A stretch of DNA of 64,000 nucleotides from Channa striata (GCA_033026295.1 CM065183.1:16447157-16511156); one strand, 5' to 3'. Positions 25,261-39,769 are shown, counted from the stretch's first letter. Numbers and translations: made by a program. The notes: generated from the sequence alone by a model not told the origin.

Positions 25261-28200
25261 GTCTGTGCTTTGGAGGATTGAATGTGGGCACTGGTGTTTA
25301 AACGGATCCTGACAGTTGGGTTTATTTTTCTGCCTCAGTAGTTATCAGTCACCATCAGCTGCCCCCAGAGCACCGCAGGGCGGAAAGGTCTCATTGCATC
25401 TGTGTATGTGTGTGGTTATTGACACCAGCAGAAGGACAGAAATACCCCGAGGTTAAAAGAGGATGTAGCATTTTCTTATTTATTTTCATTTCTGGATCGT
25501 ACCTCCTAGGAGTACTTCACAAACCATCGTCGCAGTCAACCACAAAGACCAGGGCACGCTCAGTTTACATGGTAAACACATATGCACAGGCTCGCTGAAA
25601 ATATGTGCCCGGCCACAAATGAACCGTGTATGTGTGTGCAAGTGTGCGGTGTGTGTGTGAGAGAGGGAGGGATTTTTGGCTCGGAGCTGAGCAGAGGGAA
25701 GGTTCAAAGCTCTGGTCTTTTTTTTTTTTCATTTCCCTGCTTCAGCATGTGCACCACCAATGACCTCAATTAGCTCAGCCTCTGATAGACACACACACAC
25801 ACACACACACACACAGAGCATCCTCAGATCACACACACACGTACACTAGCAAATATTGGAATATAGCATAAAGAGAGGGGACAGTAAAAAGTGATGATGG
25901 GATTAGTGGAAGGTAGAACGGGCTGCATGTTTGTGTATGTTCAACACTAGAGATAAATCTCGGTCTTTCTTATTTTTGCCGTCTGTTGGTCAGAAAAAGG
26001 AGAAATTTAAAGACAAAGAGAGAATCACTTTATCGACAATAAGAAGGACGAGACAGTTAATAGATGTTTAGCATGGATCAGATGGATGGATGAGACTATC
26101 AAGAAAGAGGCGAGAAGACAGAGTCACATTACCAACTAAAGAAACGCAGGAAAAGCAAAGGGAGTTTCAGTTCAAAGAAGCAGGAATACACACAGAAGAA
26201 GAAGATGGGTGAGAACTAAAGGAATGAATGAATGAAGCAACAAGGAGACTGAATGAAAACTAGGGGCAAAAAGTAAACATGAAATGAAGGAAGAAGAGGT
26301 AAAAGAGGCTGTGCACAGATGTAGACGGGGGAGGCAGGGATCCGTCAAACGGCAGGCACGCCGAGAAACGGCGCTCTGACCTTCATGGGACAAGCTGCTA
26401 CCACTGACAACAGTTTACGCGTGCTCTCCCTTTGTACTGTTGGCTTAGTACAGTCAGAGTTGATGTGTGCACACAGCCAATCATGCATATGTGACCCTGT
26501 GTGTGTGTGTGTGTCCATTCGTACTCCATTTCTGTTTGATAGACTTTCTGTGTCAATGAACGTGGGATTGTAGGCAGGAGTGTGTGGGTGTTTGCCAGCC
26601 CCAGCGTGAGCGAGGTAGAGACTGAGGGGGGTTCCCTTCCTCTCACACGTTCACCCTCCTTCTCTTTCATTTCCACACGCCTCCCTTCTTCTCTCTCCGC
26701 AGCCCCGACTCTCTCGGCTCTCTGCGGGAACTCCATTAGACCTTGCACTTTGTTATCTTATCCTGGAAAAATAGCCGAGCCGCCCACGGTTCAAAGCAAT
26801 TATTGTACACCATATCTCTGGAGGTGTTACAAATTAAACATGGCTTGGGTCACGCACGTTCAGCTTTAAGCGGCAACATGCGAGCACATGTTCGTCCTGT
26901 AACATCCTACTGTGGCACATGTGGTAGTGAGCAGCTTCTTCCGCGCACCGTTCGGAACTTTTTCAATTACCTGTGGGAGGGCGTTGGCAGCACCTGAGGT
27001 GGAGAGCGTGCGTAAAGGTCAGCTTATAATGTTCACAGAGTTCATAAAACCAATAATCGTTCATCACGAACAAGGGATCTTGGGGAGGTTTAAGTGTGTG
27101 ATGCATTGGTGCCTCCAGGAAAATGCAAGTGAGTGAATAATCATTACCTCAAAACCCCCGAAGCAGCCAGGAGAAAAAATATTGAGTTTTTGTCGACAGC
27201 ATTGGTCTGATAGGTAAGTAGCTGAATTAATTGTGATTTAGTAGCTGTCCTACTGCACTTTTCACCTAGAACCAAAGGGGGGCTTGAACAAGGCAGCTTT
27301 CAATCTCCAGGGAATAGAAATCAATGAAAAACATCATGTGAGCTCAATCTTTAGACTTTTATGTTCATTTTTCTCCGGTAAAATACAAATCAAAAACAAC
27401 AGGTTCACCTTTAGAAGCCTTTACATGAACTAAATTACAAGTGAAATGAAACCTCACATCAAATTCCCCAAGATGTTTGAATACTGAACATGCACAATTG
27501 TCTGTGGAATGTCCTTCCCGGTGTCGGTGTTTATATTTCATGTTCTCAATTTGTGACTTGATATCCGTTTATTTGGCTTATTCAGCGCACTTTGCTGAAC
27601 GCCATCGGTGACTTTCGAGGTATGTGGGCAGGCGTTTCCCAGCTCCACGTTACGTGAGGGAATTAAATGCCGTCCATAGGGGGATGAGCTCAGACGAACA
27701 GGGAAAGACGCGTTTTCGGCTCTTTCCGCACCGCTGCTGTACTTACCACGAAGGCTGGAACCAAAACAAATTGCTTCCTTGTAGCTCTCCTGCAGCACTA
27801 ATGCGGGAGAGCTGCACGCCAGGCAGAAATTCCACAATGGGCCCCGCTGCAGGTTCATTTTCAGTGAATTGAATAAATATCTGCTGCACAGCTCAAATTG
27901 TCAGGGAACTTAAAAAATGTACACTAAGGAAGCAAAAAGGCCCGTTTGCAGACTTTTTATTGTTAATTCCGTCGTTTATCGTTTCTGATCTGCACATGTG
28001 TACAAGATTCTGCAAGTGTCTCCCGCCACAGAATCTTGGTATTTGTGTGTCTGTGTGGTTGCATGTGATTTCAGGGCATGTTTTTTTTTTTCGATTGCAG
28101 GAAGCTTGTGCTCGCAATCTGGCTACTTGAGAAGCATCTGCATCTATGACAGCAGTCGTCCACCTGTTGTGCGAGCCGGCAGTACAGAAGGCTTTCCAGG

Positions 28201-28624
28201 AGCTTGGAGAGAAGGGAGAATTATCACAACCACAGATTGATGGCTTCTGATGTCTGGCCATGAAGCCAGTTGGACATTTGCGGACGTACCCCGATGTGAG
28301 ACTTAAAAAAAAAAACTAATAGGCAAAACTTTTAGCTTCTTTTAACTTCTGCTCAACCCGGTGAAAACACACACCATCACATGAACACACACGTGCCTGC
28401 AGACACTCGACACACGTGCGTAAAAACGCAGCAACCCAACACACACACGGGCCAGAGGCCGTTTTCTGGCATCTGATTAGCGATTACTCCTAAAAGTTAA
28501 ACCCGGCCTGCGGTTGTGCACATATGAGCACACTCATTGTACGCACAGACACTGTGGTAAGTTAAAGCGATTTTCTGCCCTGTGGTTGTCCTTGGCCAGT
28601 ATCATCACAGAGAGAATCAATAGA
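25261..28624. other. Intergenic, no gene seen
   Basis: Contains (CA)n at 25789-25815, a purine-rich patch at about 26000-26340, and a small foldback near 27785-27815 (agctctcc/gggagagct). No exon was recognised. Confidence 0.55.
25789..25815. repeat. (CA)n microsatellite
   Basis: About 13 CA units. Confidence 0.95.
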
Positions 28625-29165
28625 GCCATCGCTCAGACTGAATGAAAAGGAGGAGAGAGACAGAGAGACACTGAGAAATATATAGGGGGAGAGGGGGTGT
28701 ACAGAAAGACCGGAGGTAGAGGAGGAATAATAGATGTAAGGCAGGAGAAGGGAGGGAGGGGTGTTTGAAAGAGCTGCAGCCAGAAAAAAAAAAAAAAAAA
28801 AAACAGAAAAGGGAGTAAAAGAGTATCATTAGCATCACAGGAGTAAGTGAAGGAGTCAAGTAAAGAGCTGGCAAGAGACGAGGAGGCTGGAGACACAGTG
28901 GCGAGCACGAATTCAGGAAGCAAGTAAAAGACGAGCAGATGGAGAGAGAAAGTGAGCGAGTTAAGCGAGGATGGGAAGCAATAGGAAGGTGAATGGGAAG
29001 GACAAAAGTGTCATAATTTTTAGTGGCTCGGTAAGGAGGAGGGGGATGAAGATGGGAAGGAAGAAAGAAGGAGGCTCGACAAAGAAAAAAGGAAAGGTAT
29101 GAGGGAGAAAAACAAAGTGAAGTAAATGAAGGAAAGGAGGAAGAAAAGAGGGTGATTAAACGTTG
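28625..29165. repeat. Long purine-rich (GA) tract
   Basis: About 540 bp in which the plus strand is overwhelmingly G and A, including an A run near 28782-28803. The long minus-strand open frame here (Ser/Leu/Phe/Pro rich) is the translation of this tract, not a gene. Confidence 0.75.
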
Positions 29166-32100
29166 GAGGGAGTCTGTGATTGGGTAGGAAAAAGCATCTC
29201 CCGCAATCAAGCTTTGTCAGATTTACGGCGTAATGCACGTGAACGGCACTTTATTATGTCCGAGGATCAAATCGTGGCGTGAACAGTTCAGATCGAGCGG
29301 GGGCCTGAGCAGCAACGCTTCTCAGGATCTCTTCTCTTTTATTTTGCACCAGTTTGCACGTGACGAATGTGTTTTGCCATTTGCTCCACAAATGCAACAC
29401 GGGAAACAAAGATGCCGAAAGTAAATCAAAGCATTAAGTTCGGTGCACTGATAGCTGAAGTAATGAGACGTTCATTCAGTTTTACGTTCGATGGTAAAGG
29501 GGTTGTTTGTAGCAGCACACTAACAGAGAATTATCCCCTGACGTAGCACTTCCTCTTTTTAGTCCATTTCAGCACAGCGCTTAGCTTTTACAGCGTTACT
29601 GCAACTTTATTGTTGTGGTTCAGTCTCGCAGAGCTAAAAGGAGAATTACTGCTGCAGTTAGAAAATGGTGGCCACCGGTAGCCGGTGGTCCCCTCCCAAA
29701 GTATTGGCCCAGCAAAGCTGAACGTGTTTGGGTTTCTTTTTTTTTTTTTTTTGGTGCTTTACAGTTGAGACATTTAGGCTTGTGTCTTAGATCCAAACCA
29801 CCCAGGCTCATCTGTGAACCACGCGGGAAGTAGTTTCATGTCACAGACTTTATTGATGGCATAACTAGTGATGGTAGCAGCATAAAAAATTCAGAGGTGT
29901 GTGGATAAAATGCGGCTGATCTGCTGGTTCCCAGAATAATGTGTTTACCAAAGAGCATAAAACCTACTTCATACTGTGGGCATCCGTGTAATCTGCTCAG
30001 ACTGTCCCAGCCCTAGTGCACCAACTGTGCCTCAAAAGTAAAGCAGCCTCTTGCTATTATTTAAGTGAAAGTTTTTTTTTCATACTAGACAAATGCATGT
30101 GGAAAGTATGAAGTAACCTGTTGATAAAAACCTATAATGCTGTATATCTTTTCTTCTAAGGCTAAAAATATTTAAATAAAAATGATAATTTTCATATTTT
30201 TGCTTAAGAATAATGATGTACCTCCACCTATAGATACATACAAATATTTGTTTTTATGTGATAACAATAAGCTAACTTTGGGAACAAGATGATAATAAGA
30301 AACATACCTACTAATTATTAAAAAATTACATGATAGATGCGGTTACTTACAGTTTAGCTACTGTGTAACTACAGAAGAGGAGAGGGTCAGTCGCTCGACT
30401 TTAAATTACAGCCCCCATTTGCTGTCCCTATTGTACAACAGGAGGTGACAACAAATAGATGCAGCAATTTTTTCAAAAATCGAATGATTGCTATATATTT
30501 GCACAAAAATTACTAAGTTGCGGGCTGTAATGCAAAGCGTTACCTATATTTTTAATTTCTTCTCGGTGCTGTCAGATGTGTGTTGCACCTTTAATCCGTA
30601 AATCACTTGTTGAATCGCTGTAGATGTTGAGTTGCACTTTAAATATCTGAAACAGCCAACGGTTGTGAATTCTATCTTCACACCTGTGGGAATTGCAGAG
30701 CCTCCAGTTAACCTAATCTTCATATCTTTGGCCTGTGGGGAGAAAAACTGGAGTAGCTGGAGGAAACCCACGCCGGCATGGAGGGAACATACAAAAGTCA
30801 GTGCATAATGGCCTTTAAATTGCCCTGTGGGCGTGAATGGTTGACAGATTCAGCCTGTGACGGCTGAATTCAGCTCCAGGACTAACGTGACCCTGTAATT
30901 GCTACCGGATAAGCGTTGTAGGCAAACATATCGGACAGATGGAAGTCAGATATAAAGCGACTAATGTACTACCAGTATGCAAGGCCACATCATTACTGAC
31001 CAGTGAGAAGGAGCTTAAATCTTTTTTCCACTTTTGTCTGACCCTAAAACATCGGACTGTGGAAGAATCAGTCGAGTGGAACTGTAAAACGCTGACGTGA
31101 GCGTGTTAAGATAAAAAAAAAGGGAGTGGATTTTGTGAAGGTGTAATGACATCAGACGGGACCCGGCCAGCGAAGCGGCCTGTCTGTCGTCCACTTCATT
31201 AGCAAGTCCCATGTTAATGCAAAGACAAATGGCCAACACAGGAAAGGGGCCGATTGGATTGGAACAGATCATAGAAGGAACAGATTAGCTCATATTAGCC
31301 TCATGCAGGACCTCTCATTATTACCCGGCTGGCCCGGCTGCTCTCAGCTCCGGTTCCCCAGCCTTCTTTCTCTTCCACTCGACACGCTGCAAAGTGCTGT
31401 GAACACTTGGGGAGATGCATAGTGGCCTATTAATGTAATCCTCGGCACCCGGCACTGCCAGCTCAGCACAGCGCCGCCTCCCCTACGACAACCGAAAGTA
31501 ATGGGCATAGCTCTTACCTAATGTCACCGCTCACTGTTAGCCAGGAGAACATTAACCCGTGCAACTCGACGCGGGCATCTTCCTCGCCGCGGCTGTCGGC
31601 TGCAGCCTGTGTTTTTGCCCTGACACAGCACGAAAAAAAAAAAAAAAACGGATCCAAAATGGTTTAATGTAAAATGCATCTGTAGGCTACTGTTCTTTAA
31701 ACGGATTGTTTAATTAGAACATGGTGTTGGGACGTTTGTGTCTCTGCATCTCAGATAATAGCAGCGGAGAAACACTTGCAAAGGTACAGTAGCGCTAATC
31801 TTTTCACCCTGCACCAACAAAGAGTGTAATTAACCCCAGACAACCCTCAGGCGTGAAAGAAACACAGACACACATTTGGCTCACACATATCGGGCCGATC
31901 AAAGACGACTTATTATATATTTGTTTAGATCGTGAAGATACGAGCAGTCCTTAAGCTAAAGTTGTAGCTCAATCAGTCTACAAAGATTGTATGAAAATGG
32001 CAAATATTGTGGATCAAAGGGCTCGGCGTGATGATGAAATGAAGAGCATGGTGGTGAAATGAAGAAATTAAGCTTCTTGAGAAATATCAGGACTTTTTTT

Positions 32101-35100
32101 ATTGAGAAACTAAACTTGAGAAATTTTAGCCCGAGTGGGCGAATTGACTTTGAAAACTGCAGTGTATCGTAATGTAGGTGACTGTTCTATAAAAGGACAC
32201 ATCCTATGTGTTTTATAGACTGGGCGTTGAGGAAGCGAGCAACAAATGTTAAACATCATAAATCACTGTCAAATTAATTCTGAAAGCCTGCTGTAATTAC
32301 CCGCACACAAATGAAACCACGGGTGAGACGACTGGTACAGTCTCCATCACACGCTGGTAGGCTTGTTACTGTAATGCTCGTGCTTCTCTAAATTAAGATC
32401 ACAGTCCCTGTAAACCTCATCACTTACTGCAGTAAAGTGGCGTTGCAACTTGTCACTCCTCCTCCTCCCCTAATTTTTCTCCGCGCAGATATTACTTTTA
32501 TAATTTGCTTAAGAGGATAAATATGTTGGATGTGATTTGTAAGCTTTTCATTCATTCCCCCCGTTTGCCATCACAGGGACGTCTGAAAGCTTTAATTCAG
32601 CAGCCTCTTCCAGCTATGTGCTGTAATATCATCTGAATGTTCTGCCAGGCCTAACAAGTGCCATACTCAAAACGCCAACATTTTCTTGGTCTTTAGTTTT
32701 AGGACAATGAGTCTACTTTCAAAAATATGACATTTGACTGGATCCAAGTTGTTATGGTGATCATGTTAGAACATTTGCATTACACGCCAGACTGATTAAT
32801 GTTTCCTATTTAGTCTCCATCAACTTCATGAGGTCATAAATGTTTGTCTGTTTGTGCACTCTGGCCAACTGTGCTGGTTTTGAGGTGCTTTGTAAATAAA
32901 GTTGCAGTGGATTGCTTATGTTCACCAACTTTGCATGTGTATTTTTAGTGCTAGGCAGCAGCTGTACAGTTATATTTTAGTAAAATCAGCTGGAGGTTGA
33001 TGAGAGCAGTTCGACCGAACCACGATAAAATTGCAGCATTAGGAAACCGAAACAAGCTAAAAGGGAGCTAAAAAAGCTGTTAAAACCGGCCAGTGACCCG
33101 TGTTGATGGGTTTGTCACTGTGGTTGACCCCTTTCACATTACACATAAATATTGATTAGTGCAGCTATGAATCTCCCTCACCTGAAAGTTCCCTTTATTA
33201 CACAAACAAAACGTCTCAAATCACTGTTGTCACAGACTAATTTCTCCTGTAATTGTTGACATTTGCATGCGAGTGAATAATTTACTGGCTGTCATACAAA
33301 CCCCAGCAGCAATGTCATGATTAAACAAAACATTTCCCTTCAACTCAACTTGTCTTTTACTGTATGCAATTGTCTGGTTTCACCATGGGGATTTTCAGCG
33401 GCCAATAACATTGAGTTTGTGACAAAGTGACGAGGAATACAATAAGTGTCAGCAGCTTTGACGTGAGCTTTGTGCCCAGACAATCTCTGTGTCATATCAC
33501 TTATGACAGAAAACTTGTCTCTGCTCTGACAAGATGCAAAATGACAAACACCAGAGCTCTCCCCGCTGATTATATAATTATTTAGTCCGATTCTTGTAGC
33601 ACCCGAGTGCATCTATCCGTTTTTTTATTTGTATGTTTTTCATTCTCGAGTGCAAATGACAAAACAAACCATAACAAACTGTTCGAGTGTTGATCCACTC
33701 GATAATAAGCTGCGTCTGTCATTTTTCCGTCTTAGCGTTGACAAACAGCAACAGGTGCTGCAGTGTGTTCGTGCGTCAAAGGAGGGCGAATAAATAAAAA
33801 AAAATAGACAGAAAAATCTGCAGATGTCGGCTGATACATGTGTCTTCTTCACTGTTTACGTCTGAGGCCTCAGTCTGAACACGCTGCGATAATCAAAGGC
33901 AAAGAAGCAGCGTGAAGATGGACACAGCGAAGGAGCTCCAGGCGAGCTCAAAGTTCCACCTTGGGAAAGTTTAAATGATTAAAAAGATCAGTGCGTAACC
34001 CCCTCAACCATCCTGCCGCTCGCCGTGCCACGTGCCCCGCTATCGTGCCTCATCATTTTCTATAATTGCTCCCATTGGCTGCACTCCTATCTGGCCTATT
34101 TTGTCCCATTCTGCCGAGAAATTAAGGCATTTCTCTAGTGACCCTGACCTGTCCCGGGCCTTGTCGTTTGACTGACAGCCCATTAGCGGACCATTGATTG
34201 GTTGAATGTTGGAATGTGCGAGCCAACCTAATTAGGGCAGAGTCCCTCCTCTCTGAATGTCAATTGAGACCCTTGGAGGAAACAAAAGTGCAGGCAAATG
34301 AGGCCCTTCTAATCCTCCGGAATGAGACTGCTGTTTTTACACAATGAGATCAGTGTAATTTACAGTACAGAGCCTCAATATCAACAAGTACTTAGTGCAC
34401 GGGACACACACACACACACACACCCAGAGAGTCGACGTGTGTGTGTACTTTCTCCTCTTTTCTAACATATATTTTTACAGCCGCCTACTCAGACCCTGAG
34501 TCTCTCATACTGTGGGGAGGTGATAGAGCGGGCACACTCGCACAAACACACATCGGTATGCAGCGAGTTTGTTTGACAACACGGAATTTCAAATGAGATG
34601 AGCATGTTTTCCTGTGTTTAAACATGCATCGGCTCGCTGAAAATGGGAACGGCGCGCGTGAGCCGGGAGCTGGTATCACCTACAGCACATTTGGAGACTA
34701 TCTGAGCCGCTCAGTGCTCCACCACAGATGGTCCTTGACTGGATCCACTTCCATCACACCATTAGTCATCTCGGCTTCTCCGCTCTGTACAAGCGACGAC
34801 AATAATGTTTTCCTCCCAAACTTTAACCTTGACAGCTTTGATTTTAATGGCTTTGTGAATTCCATTATGAAAACGGAGCCATTTGGGCGATCGCAGGAGG
34901 GATCAGTTAGATTTTTTTTTTTACTGCAGGCAAGATGGTAATGAGACTTGTTGTTGATGTTTTTGTTATGAAAACGTGGATGCCATCGTAGATGACAGCT
35001 TATCGCGCTTGCTCGGGATTAGACTGATATTTTTGTGGCACTATTGAGGATGAGCCATAGTTAGAGTTCGGGTACATATTTCTAGTATTGACATATAGTT

Positions 35101-35851
35101 CTGCAGTGACATTTTTTGGTGAAGCAGCTTTTTGTGTAGCTGGGTAGAGTTTTTTTTTTTTTCCTTTCCTGTTTCTGAAAGTTCCAAGATTTTTTAAGGA
35201 CACCAGCATAACTTCATTTGCTACTCAGCCGCAGTTTTCTCCAGAAACCCGGGAGGAGAACAGAGGGACAACAGATCGGGAATCACACTGGCCAGTGCAA
35301 ACACACACCGAGTGAGTATAATACAATTCTCCAGGGACATGCTATATAAATTATTGACACCTTATTTCAAGTGACTGCACAGTGAAAACACTATAATGCA
35401 ACACTGACCAACTCTACACTGCTACATTTGAATGTTTTATTCTTATTCAATTGTTAAAAGCCTTTAGTGTGGAATAATTCAACACTAAAAAGCATTACTT
35501 TGTTTTCAGTTAAGAGTTTTTTAATTCCCTGAGTCAACGCGAAGCTTCCCTGACATTAAAGCAGAGTTTTTGTTTCTATATATGGAGCTGTATTAAAATC
35601 TGCACTTCCTGGTTCAGTTACAGAGGTAAGAAAAAAAAAGTCATTCAAAATCCCGCTGACATTTTGGTACGACCACTAACAACTAAATACAGCGCAACAT
35701 TGATTTTTTTTTTTTTAAAGACAGTATGCTTTTAACAGCGTTTAATGGACACAGCTTCCCATAGGCCTTGTATATTTGCAGATAAACATCATGGCTTGGT
35801 AGAAGAGGTCGGACAACAAACAAAACAAAAGGAAATATTGGCACTAAATAG

Positions 35852-35852
<1 letters not shown>

Positions 35853-35885
<33 letters not shown>
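35853..35885. repeat. (CA)n microsatellite
   Basis: About 16 AC units; a second run lies at 35972-35992. Confidence 0.95.
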
Positions 35886-35889
<4 letters not shown>

Positions 35890-36413
35890 CCCTCATAATG
35901 CCTGCCCTTTTCTGCACATGTGTGTGTGTGTTACCCTACCCTCACATATACTGTGCAACCAGCACACAAAGACACACACACACACACACACACGCAAATT
36001 CGCTGCTGTTGCTTCCAGATAAGTCTCTCTCCATAGACCAGTGTCTTTGTACATCAGGGGTAGCAGAGGGTGAAAGGAAGTGAGAGGAATGAACTCATGT
36101 CTTTAATTTGTTTCAAGTCCAAAGACACAGCACACGCCAGCACCAAATCTTCCCCTAAACATTCCCACTTTTCCACACTTCAACGTGCCCCTTAAAACCC
36201 ACGTTACAACATTCATTGTCTTTCTTCTTTTAATTTCCTCGTCCCTCTCGTTCTGTCTCCCTGTCTTGCACCTTGTTAGTGAGCATTGTGCGAAAAGGTG
36301 ATATTAGTGCCTTTTAGTGCAGTGCCAGGAATACTAACTCGCAGCTTCCTGGCATTTCAACAGCCTCGGCTCTACCTGGGTCTGTATTGCCAGATTATTT
36401 AGGATTAGGTTTG

Positions 36414-36437
36414 CACACACACACACACACACACACA
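36414..36437. repeat. (CA)n microsatellite
   Basis: About 12 CA units. Confidence 0.9.
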
Positions 36438-37639
36438 TGCATAGACACAGCCCGCTCCCTCTAACTGAAGAGCATTCACCCGTACTCAAATTGGCAGTGT
36501 CTGTTGGCTCACCTCTCAGCTATAGCCGTATGTTCTCCTGCAGTCTTTTAGGAGTGTAATTACAGGTTCAGCTGAGGAATGAATCACTGATGAGGTTTTA
36601 TGCTCCCGGGTTGTATATTTGGTGACAAAATGGCAAATTTGCCGTCTTCCTCAAAGAGACTCAAAGTACGGACAGGTTACGGTTAAAAAGAAGAGATCAC
36701 AGGAAGAGGGGAGGAAGCTGCAGCCAAGAGGGACATAGTCGGAGTCGGGCGGATAATTGAAAAGGAAATGGGCGAAGAGACGGCGTGTGCACGCTGCAAG
36801 TGCAAAGACACAAGGCAGGTCGAAGGAGATGGCACGAAGCGAGGGCAGGGGGCGACGCGTGATCTCACACTGCGAAAGAGAACCACGGTGACGAAGGGCT
36901 ACTCTAATTGGTTTCTGATGCCTGCTTAATCCTGTTCTCCATATTAATCCCTCACAATCAAAACAAATACGCCCGTGCGGGAGAAGCTATTAATAAGAAA
37001 CAGTAATACACAAAAGTGTCGGTGTGGGACACCTGCACAAAGCCTTTAGGGACAAACGTGCATCAGTCATCAATCTCCCCATGAAATAACTAGGCACCAA
37101 ATGAGAAGTTAGAGGTTAAGATTGTACCATCTTTTACATCCATGCACAGGAAACAAGTCACCTTGCACAAAAATAAAATTACACTTTTCTCTTTCACTTG
37201 GTCATGGTGCCTCTTCCCCGTCCTTCCGTTGTGTCTATACTTTAAAATGAATACAATGATTTTCACTCATGCTGATTTTTCCCTGCCTTTTCTATACACT
37301 GGGCTTTTATGGCAAGTCTTTTCTCAAGCTTTTTTTCATTTCTTCTTCCTTTTCTTTGCAGTGGTACATTTACTGGTCTTTGCCTGTATTATAAGGACGG
37401 AACATTTTTGTTCCATAAAAAAAGGAAGTTATCTGTATTTATGCAAAGTTCTTCTTAGAATGTGTGAGTGGGTGCTCACACATTATGAGACAGTTTGGAA
37501 TGAACTATATAAGAACAGCAGAGTGACACATAAAGACCTGAGGGAAACAAAGGAGCTGGCTGACATGTCTGAACACGAGTCTACGATGATGGCGCGTGTT
37601 TACATTAAGCCGACGCCCGTGGCGTGACGCCATGGACGA

Positions 37640-38060
37640 TCCTGCTGCACAGTGCTACTGGGGGTGTATTTTGTGGACTGGACATGAAAGCATCATCGCG
37701 GCAGTGAAGGGAAGTATGATGGCAGAAACATCAGCATTTTTGGGGGCTGCCTCGCCGCCTCTGGTCGTGGAAAGCGTGCCATCATCGAAGATAATGTCAG
37801 ATAATGGATATAATGTCAGGATAATGTCAGGGAGGCTGTGTGCCAGCTGAGGCTCGGTAGAAGATGGGTGATGCGGCAGGACAATGAGGCTTAATACTGC
37901 ACTAAACCTACTACAGAATGACTTCAGAGAAAATCTGTCATTTGGAGTGGCCCAGTCAGAGCCCAGACCTCAACCCAAACAGAGAGGTTGTGGGATGAGC
38001 ACGGGAGAGACGTTCACATCCTAAGAGTATGAAAAGAAACATGGTTCAAAACTCCTTCTC
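37640..38060 (+). mobile_element. Fossil of a Tc1/mariner-type transposase
   Basis: Tc1/mariner transposases cut and paste DNA with a DDE/D catalytic triad. Here a QDN triplet (37877-37885), typical around the second Asp, is followed by EWPSQSPDLNP (37945-37977), a hallmark of the third catalytic region, and then in a shifted frame by ERLWDEHGR, like the IExLWDELGRR stretch. The copy is dead: there are frame shifts between these blocks and stop codons within them (for example after QDNEA). A short ataatgtcag tandem repeat at about 37793-37834 interrupts it. Terminal inverted repeats were not found. Confidence 0.7.
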
Positions 38061-39769
38061 TAGCACTGTGCAGGTTATCCGCAGCCCCAGTGGGTTATTA
38101 TTGGTTTACTTCAAGGAAATCAGATATTTTCTAGGCATCTAAAGAAACTATAATACACAGCATGTATAATTTAAATTTATTAAGTTGTCATGTTTATTTC
38201 TTGGTAAAATACCAACTTGCTCTAAATAGTCTAGTTTTTAGATGTTTAGCATTAAAGGCTCATGCTTTAAGCAATACTGATTTCTTTTTCCTCTTTTACC
38301 TCAACACGAAGGGCTTTATGTCTTTTCCATCTTCATGGATAAAACACAACAGCCTGCTGCTTTCAGACACATGACATATGCTAGCTCGTAATAAACTCAA
38401 CTCACCATATAATCGTGACATTTCACACACAACACACACACACGGAAAAAACATTTGGAAACACTTAGTTTGCACTCGGCTCTGCCCAGCTTCAACAGGT
38501 ACCCGAGGGAGAGTGTGTGAAGAGCCATGCAAGTTTAATGCTGCTTGTTTCTGCAGCAGAACAAAGAACACGGTGTTGGGTTTCATCTTTTTCTCTATAT
38601 CCAGCAAGTGGAGCATGAGGTGAGGGAGGAGAGGTAGGAAAAAACACCTTTTGCCCAACTGTCACAGATTTGTCAGTAAACTCTGCTGATATCACAGCAG
38701 GTCACCCAGCAGGCCGTGAAATAACTTGTTGATCCCAGGTTGTGTGTGTGTGTGTGTGTGTGTCTCAGAGAGAGAGAGACAAGAGAAAGAGAGACAGTGA
38801 TACCTCTATCTACAGGTTTACAAAAGGAACCTTTTCATGTTGGACCTCACGCTAAAATGGTCCTGAGGCATCACCCCATGGCAAAGCCACAGAGGGCGAG
38901 AATGAAAGTGCAGGGGGGGAGATACACATGTGAAGCATCAGTGGCGTCTGACAAACAAGGACTTATCAGAGAAAGACAACGCGGGGAACCAAAGACACAC
39001 ACACACACACACAGACACACACAGGGTCAGATTTCACTTTGTGGACAATGGTAAAATGACATCAGTGGAGAGAGGAATGAGTGCAGGGTGGGTGGGGGGT
39101 CCGGGGGGGGGGGCTGAGTTGAATGGAGCCACATTAACATGCACAGTAGATGTGTTTTATGGCGCTGGCTCTGTCCGTGGTGCTGAAAAGATGGAGTTTG
39201 ACTCCGCATAATGTTCTAGTTGGACCACAGGAAGCAAGTGGGAATAAATCTCCAACGAAAATTGAGATTTCAGCAAGCTATTAGCCTTTTGTGTTGGCCC
39301 AGCCTGGCAGGGACGTCGGTGGCGCAAAGGTTCTTAAAGTGACCCCCTTGTTTCACAAAAACAAATGACCACGATTTATAACAGGGTTCAATACCGGAAA
39401 CGCATCAAATTATTCCCTTTTTTTTTTTTTTTTTGCTGTTTGAAGCTTATAGCAATTTAACAGCCCGTGTGGTCTGAATGTGTGTGTCAGGGGAAGGAAG
39501 TTTGAACGTTGCACAATAATAAGAATAAATTCCTGATCCAAAGGCATAAACACTCATTTCTGCATCGGATTTCCCTGCTTTTGGAATAAGAGTCATAAAA
39601 TAATTACAGGGAAACATCTTGTGTTGCTTGTAGTTTCAATGCTGAGCGAAAACATTAAGTGCAAATTCTCTGTGGGACCCGGAGAAGCGGAAGGAAAATG
39701 TTACCCGACGAAATTCCATTAAAATTCAACAAGAGGCAGCTCCGTGAGAGGTTAGATTATTGGCGGGCA

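Larger units (their letters stand above)
29166..37630. other. Intergenic stretch, no gene seen; candidate conserved blocks
   Basis: Repeat-poor mixed-composition blocks at about 31280-31620 and 34000-34330 look like conserved non-coding elements (the latter has an inverted CCAAT word, cccattggct, and taattag-type cores). (CA)n runs lie at 35853-35885, 35972-35992 and 36414-36437. A 161-codon AT-rich open frame at 37142-37627 has no recognisable domain and is not called. Confidence 0.45.

Noticed and set aside
25581..25601. A near match (19 of 21 bases) between 25581-25601 and 34625-34645, containing ggctcgctgaaaat
   Set aside because: The similarity does not extend into the flanks, so chance cannot be excluded.
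28617..29210. A 197-codon minus-strand open frame rich in Ser, Leu, Phe and Pro
   Set aside because: It is the direct translation of a purine-rich tract and shows no domain or start context.
37142..37627. A 161-codon plus-strand open frame with hydrophobic segments
   Set aside because: It has AT-rich composition, no recognisable family and no splice or promoter context; hydrophobic residues follow from T-rich codons.
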